Below are positions 61,267-64,000 of a stretch of DNA of 64,000 nt, piece after piece. The position numbers were made by a program, and so were the translations under genes. Numbering within the stretch: the stretch's first letter is position 1; each line of letters opens with the position of its first letter. The DNA comes from Pseudomonadota bacterium (lineage in GTDB: Bacteria; Pseudomonadota; Gammaproteobacteria; Burkholderiales; Rhodocyclaceae), in contig QQUN01000012.1 in the NCBI GenBank assembly GCA_008501585.1, forward strand, positions 1-64,000, written 5' to 3'. A model generated the notes under the pieces. It made no database searches. It was not told the DNA's origin and saw only the letters and a program-made list of their open reading frames with translations.

Positions 61267-61731
61267 ATGTCAGCCCCCGACGCCACGACGGCCCTCGTCA
61301 TCCGACCCGCCCGGTCACGCGATGCCGGCGCGCTGCTGGCGCTGTACAACGCGGCTCGGGCCGGCGCGGGGTGCTTCTCGGGCCCGGATGCCGAGCTGGC
61401 GGAATTTCTCGGTGCCATCGATGGCGAAGCGGTTCACGTGGCCATGGTGGCGGGCGAGATCGCCGGCTTTGTATCGGTCTGGGTGCCCGAGCGCTTCATC
61501 CACCACCTGTATGTGTCGCCCGCGTATCAGCGCGCCGGTATCGGGCGCGCCCTCCTGCGGCTGTGCGAGGCGCGATACGGTCGCCCGTTGTCGCTCAAGT
61601 GCGTGACCCGCAACGTGCGGGCACGGTGCTTCTACCAGCAGTGCGGCTGGCGCTGCGAGGGCGGCGGCGTGGGCGAGGACGGGCCATGGGAGCACTGGTT
61701 TTCGCCGCCGGTGGTGCGACACCCTCCCTGA
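61267..61731 (+). CDS. GNAT-family N-acetyltransferase
   Basis: A 154-residue acetyltransferase. The acetyl-CoA motif A is LYVSPAYQRAGIGRALLRLCEAR, preceded by the AGFVSVWVPERFIHHL strand pair, and motif B region CVTRNVRARCFYQQCGWRCEG. It should move an acetyl group to an amine of a small molecule or protein. The substrate is unknown. The gene lies 36 bp after the lipoprotein gene. Confidence 0.87.
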   Translation: MSAPDATTALVIRPARSRDAGALLALYNAARAGAGCFSGPDAELAEFLGAIDGEAVHVAMVAGEIAGFVSVWVPERFIHHLYVSPAYQRAGIGRALLRLCEARYGRPLSLKCVTRNVRARCFYQQCGWRCEGGGVGEDGPWEHWFSPPVVRHPP

Positions 61732-61852
61732 GAGCCTGAGCCGGTGATGCGCGCACCGGCCCGACAGGCCGGCACGCCGTGGTTATACTGTCATATGCAA
61801 ATTCGGTGGGCCGCCCGGCGGCCTGCCGGTGAGGCACGACCAAGGAGCGCCG

Positions 61853-64000
61853 ATGAGACTGCACCGTGTTGCCGCGATGATGCTCGCTGGCCTGATTGTG
61901 GGCGGCTGCGCGCTGACGCCGTCCCTGGCGCCGGAGCGGTTGGCCGACAGCCTGTCGCGGCAGGCCTCGGCAGGGCCGCTGCCGCTGGCCTCCGGCGCGT
62001 TGCTCACACACAACGATGCCGCCTTCGCCGCCAAGCTGCGGGCGGTGGAGTCGGCCGAGCACAGCCTGGACTTGGCGTATTACATCTTTGCCGACGACTA
62101 CACCTCGTCGCGGCTCAGCCAGGCGCTGATCGACGCCGCGGCGCGCGGCGTGCGCGTACGCCTGCTGGTCGATTATTTCAGCGCCTACAAGGCGCTGGAC
62201 CGGTTCAGCTGGCTGGAGGCGCAAGGCGGCGGCAACATCGCGGTGCGCTTCTACAACCGGCCGACGGTCGAGATCCTCAAGGATGCCGCCTTCCTCACGC
62301 TGGGCTGCGCCGACGTCGGCGCGACCGCGGATGCGTGCGATGCGGCCAAGCTGGCGGCGGTCAATGCCCACTTTGCGCCGGCGGCGGCGCGGGCGCCGGC
62401 GGCGCATAACCGCAGCATGGCCGGCTCGGGGGTGTTTCTGTCCGGCCTGTATGGCAAGCACGCCAAGCTGATGGCCTACGCGATCACGCGCGGCCAGGCG
62501 ATCGATACCGAGGCCGTGGCCGGGGCGGCCGATGGCGCCGATGGCGGCCAGGCCGACAAGCTCAAGGCCCTGGGCAAGCTCTACTTCCGGGCGCGCTATG
62601 CCGGTGGCGTGGATGGCCTGGCGGCACGGCTCAAGCTGGCCTTCGTGCGCCTGGCCTTTGCCGAGCAGGTCAATCCGGTTTTCGACACGGTGAGTCGTTA
62701 CCTGCCCGTGTCGCGGCAGAACGATGCGGCCGCGCAGCGCGACTGGGACTACCTGACCGAGTTCCTGCACCACAAGTTCTTGCTGGCCGACGGCCAGACC
62801 CTGGTGCTGGGCGGGCGCAATGTTGCGGACGAGTACCACATGTCGCCCAGCCCGCTGGCCGACAAGTACATCTTCATGGACGCCGACCTGGCGTTGCAGC
62901 TGGCCGGCCGCCCCGCCGCGCTGGCGGCCAGCTTTGAGCGCCTGTGGGCACTGGGCGAGATGGTGGCCGGGCTCGATGAAGTGCGCCAGCATGCACCGAA
63001 TGACCTGCTGATGAACTTCGACGTGCTCGACGCGGCGCAGGCGGCCTGTCAGGCCGGACGGGATGGCGCGTGTGTGGACCGCTATCTGGCCCGCCACTTC
63101 GTCCCCCTGGCCGACCGGCTGACGGCGGTGGGGCGCCAGCACCGCGCCGCGATGGCGACCTACGCCCGCGACTATCGGCCCGCGGCGGCGCCCGAACCGC
63201 TGGCGCTCGATGCCGGGGCGCGGCTCGACTACCTGGAGAACCTGCCGGTTGTCGAGGGCACGCGCGGTTACGGCGCACGGCACAACCGCGAGGCGGCGTC
63301 GGGCAAGCATATCCAGGCGGTGTGGCGCACGGCGCTGCGTGAGGTGTGCGCCGCCCCGGCAACGGCGCGGCAGCCGGTGATTGTGCACAATGCCTATCTC
63401 TTCCTGCCGGCCAGTCTGCTGCAGGACATTGCCGCCATGCTCGACGGTCGCCGCGCCTGTGCCGGCGTAGACCTGACCCTGCTGACCAATTCGCTGGCCA
63501 CCACCGACCTGAACATCGTCAACCTGCTGGCGGTATGGCAGCTCAAGGCCCTGGCCGACCATCTGGTCGATCGCGCGCCGGCCGAAGGCGCCGCGACACT
63601 GCGCTACCTGGAATACCAGCCCGGCGATGATGCGCGCCTGTCGCTGCATGCCAAGGTGATGGTGTTTGGCACCGACATGTTTGTCGGCTCGGCCAATGCG
63701 GACGTGCGCAGCCTGATGATGGACAGCAACAACGGGGTGTACATCCGGCAGGCGCCGCAATTCGTGAAACGCTATGTCGACAGCCTGGAGGCCTTGATCG
63801 CGACCCCGGGCCGGGTGGCCGACCACACCGCGCTGATCGGTCGCGATGCGGCAACGCTGGGCGGCGAAATGAACCAGCTCATCGACCAGCTCCTGGCCCG
63901 CTATGCCGGTGACGACCGCCTCGATGCCACGCAGCGGCGCGACCTGAAAGCGCGCATCCTGGCCACCACCGAGCGGGTGTATGCGCTGTCGCGGCGGATC
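61853..64000 (+). CDS. Phospholipase D-family lipoprotein (partial, runs off right end)
   Basis: An open frame of 716 codons without a stop at the window edge. A lipoprotein signal (GLIVGGC, cysteine at residue 19) is followed by a PLD-family domain pair. The first HKD motif is HHKFLLADGQ with GGRNVADEYH after it. The second is LSLHAKVMVFGTDMFVGSANADVRS, where the Asp at the eighth position of HxKx4D is replaced by Gly. The family includes cardiolipin synthases and lipid-modifying exported enzymes. AAGGAG precedes the ATG at 61853. No family length comparison is possible because the end is missing. Confidence 0.85.
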   Translation, partial: MRLHRVAAMMLAGLIVGGCALTPSLAPERLADSLSRQASAGPLPLASGALLTHNDAAFAAKLRAVESAEHSLDLAYYIFADDYTSSRLSQALIDAAARGVRVRLLVDYFSAYKALDRFSWLEAQGGGNIAVRFYNRPTVEILKDAAFLTLGCADVGATADACDAAKLAAVNAHFAPAAARAPAAHNRSMAGSGVFLSGLYGKHAKLMAYAITRGQAIDTEAVAGAADGADGGQADKLKALGKLYFRARYAGGVDGLAARLKLAFVRLAFAEQVNPVFDTVSRYLPVSRQNDAAAQRDWDYLTEFLHHKFLLADGQTLVLGGRNVADEYHMSPSPLADKYIFMDADLALQLAGRPAALAASFERLWALGEMVAGLDEVRQHAPNDLLMNFDVLDAAQAACQAGRDGACVDRYLARHFVPLADRLTAVGRQHRAAMATYARDYRPAAAPEPLALDAGARLDYLENLPVVEGTRGYGARHNREAASGKHIQAVWRTALREVCAAPATARQPVIVHNAYLFLPASLLQDIAAMLDGRRACAGVDLTLLTNSLATTDLNIVNLLAVWQLKALADHLVDRAPAEGAATLRYLEYQPGDDARLSLHAKVMVFGTDMFVGSANADVRSLMMDSNNGVYIRQAPQFVKRYVDSLEALIATPGRVADHTALIGRDAATLGGEMNQLIDQLLARYAGDDRLDATQRRDLKARILATTERVYALSRRI

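Overview
The window is a chromosomal segment of very high G+C content, with tightly packed genes and many 1-25 bp overlaps (ATGA/GTGA junctions). Its gene set suggests a free-living, respiratory betaproteobacterium, probably of the Rhodocyclales type (Thauera/Azoarcus-like). The taxonomic guess is an inference from family content (SAH-riboswitch-controlled metH, NsrR/NnrS nitric-oxide defence, TRAP uptake, many c-di-GMP and chemosensory proteins); there is no rRNA gene to confirm it. No tRNA, rRNA, CRISPR array, transposase or integrase was seen.

Layout. 1-2885: two related periplasmic solute-binding-like proteins bracket a membrane diguanylate cyclase, all overlapping. 2959-9385: an ABM-type protein, an unknown protein, a beta-CASP metallo-hydrolase, then metH behind a promoter, an S-adenosylhomocysteine (SAH) riboswitch and a terminator that shares bases with the riboswitch pseudoknot; a small cupin gene follows. 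9401-10621: an unknown protein and a YitT-type membrane protein. 10737-17850: the most unusual locus. A membrane-spanning TIR protein and a TIR-CHAT-transmembrane-LysM protein lie either side of a five-PAS GGDEF-EAL protein. 17963-24508: GDPD phosphodiesterase, glutaredoxin-like protein, rhodanese, DMT exporter, a variant PRPP synthetase, an HldD-like epimerase and a hot-dog dehydratase.

24509-26728 is a small A+T-richer island with two uncharacterised genes, flanked by inverted copies of a structured repeat of about 165 bp. 26729-30453 is a cell-wall group (DOMON-like protein translationally coupled to a NamZ/DUF1343 muramidase, an MFS carrier, a zinc amidase). 30481-32328 is azlCD with an AraC regulator. 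32623-36739 is a TetR-controlled ABC exporter operon with an evident operator. 36900-39694: psd, a radical SAM protein, a response regulator and a YjbQ-family protein. 39678-41940: nsrR, a hemerythrin-like protein and nnrS around two NsrR-type operators.

42028-54836: a CoA-transferase, a RutE-like nitroreductase, a PAS chemoreceptor, an OmpA-like protein, prfC, a Ycf46-like AAA ATPase and a 1336-residue hybrid histidine kinase. 54927-61032: a TRAP transporter divergent from a MarR-like regulator that is fused by overlaps to pxpBCA (5-oxoprolinase), which suggests a pyroglutamate uptake and hydrolysis unit. The right end holds a small lipoprotein, a GNAT acetyltransferase and a phospholipase-D-family lipoprotein that runs off the edge.
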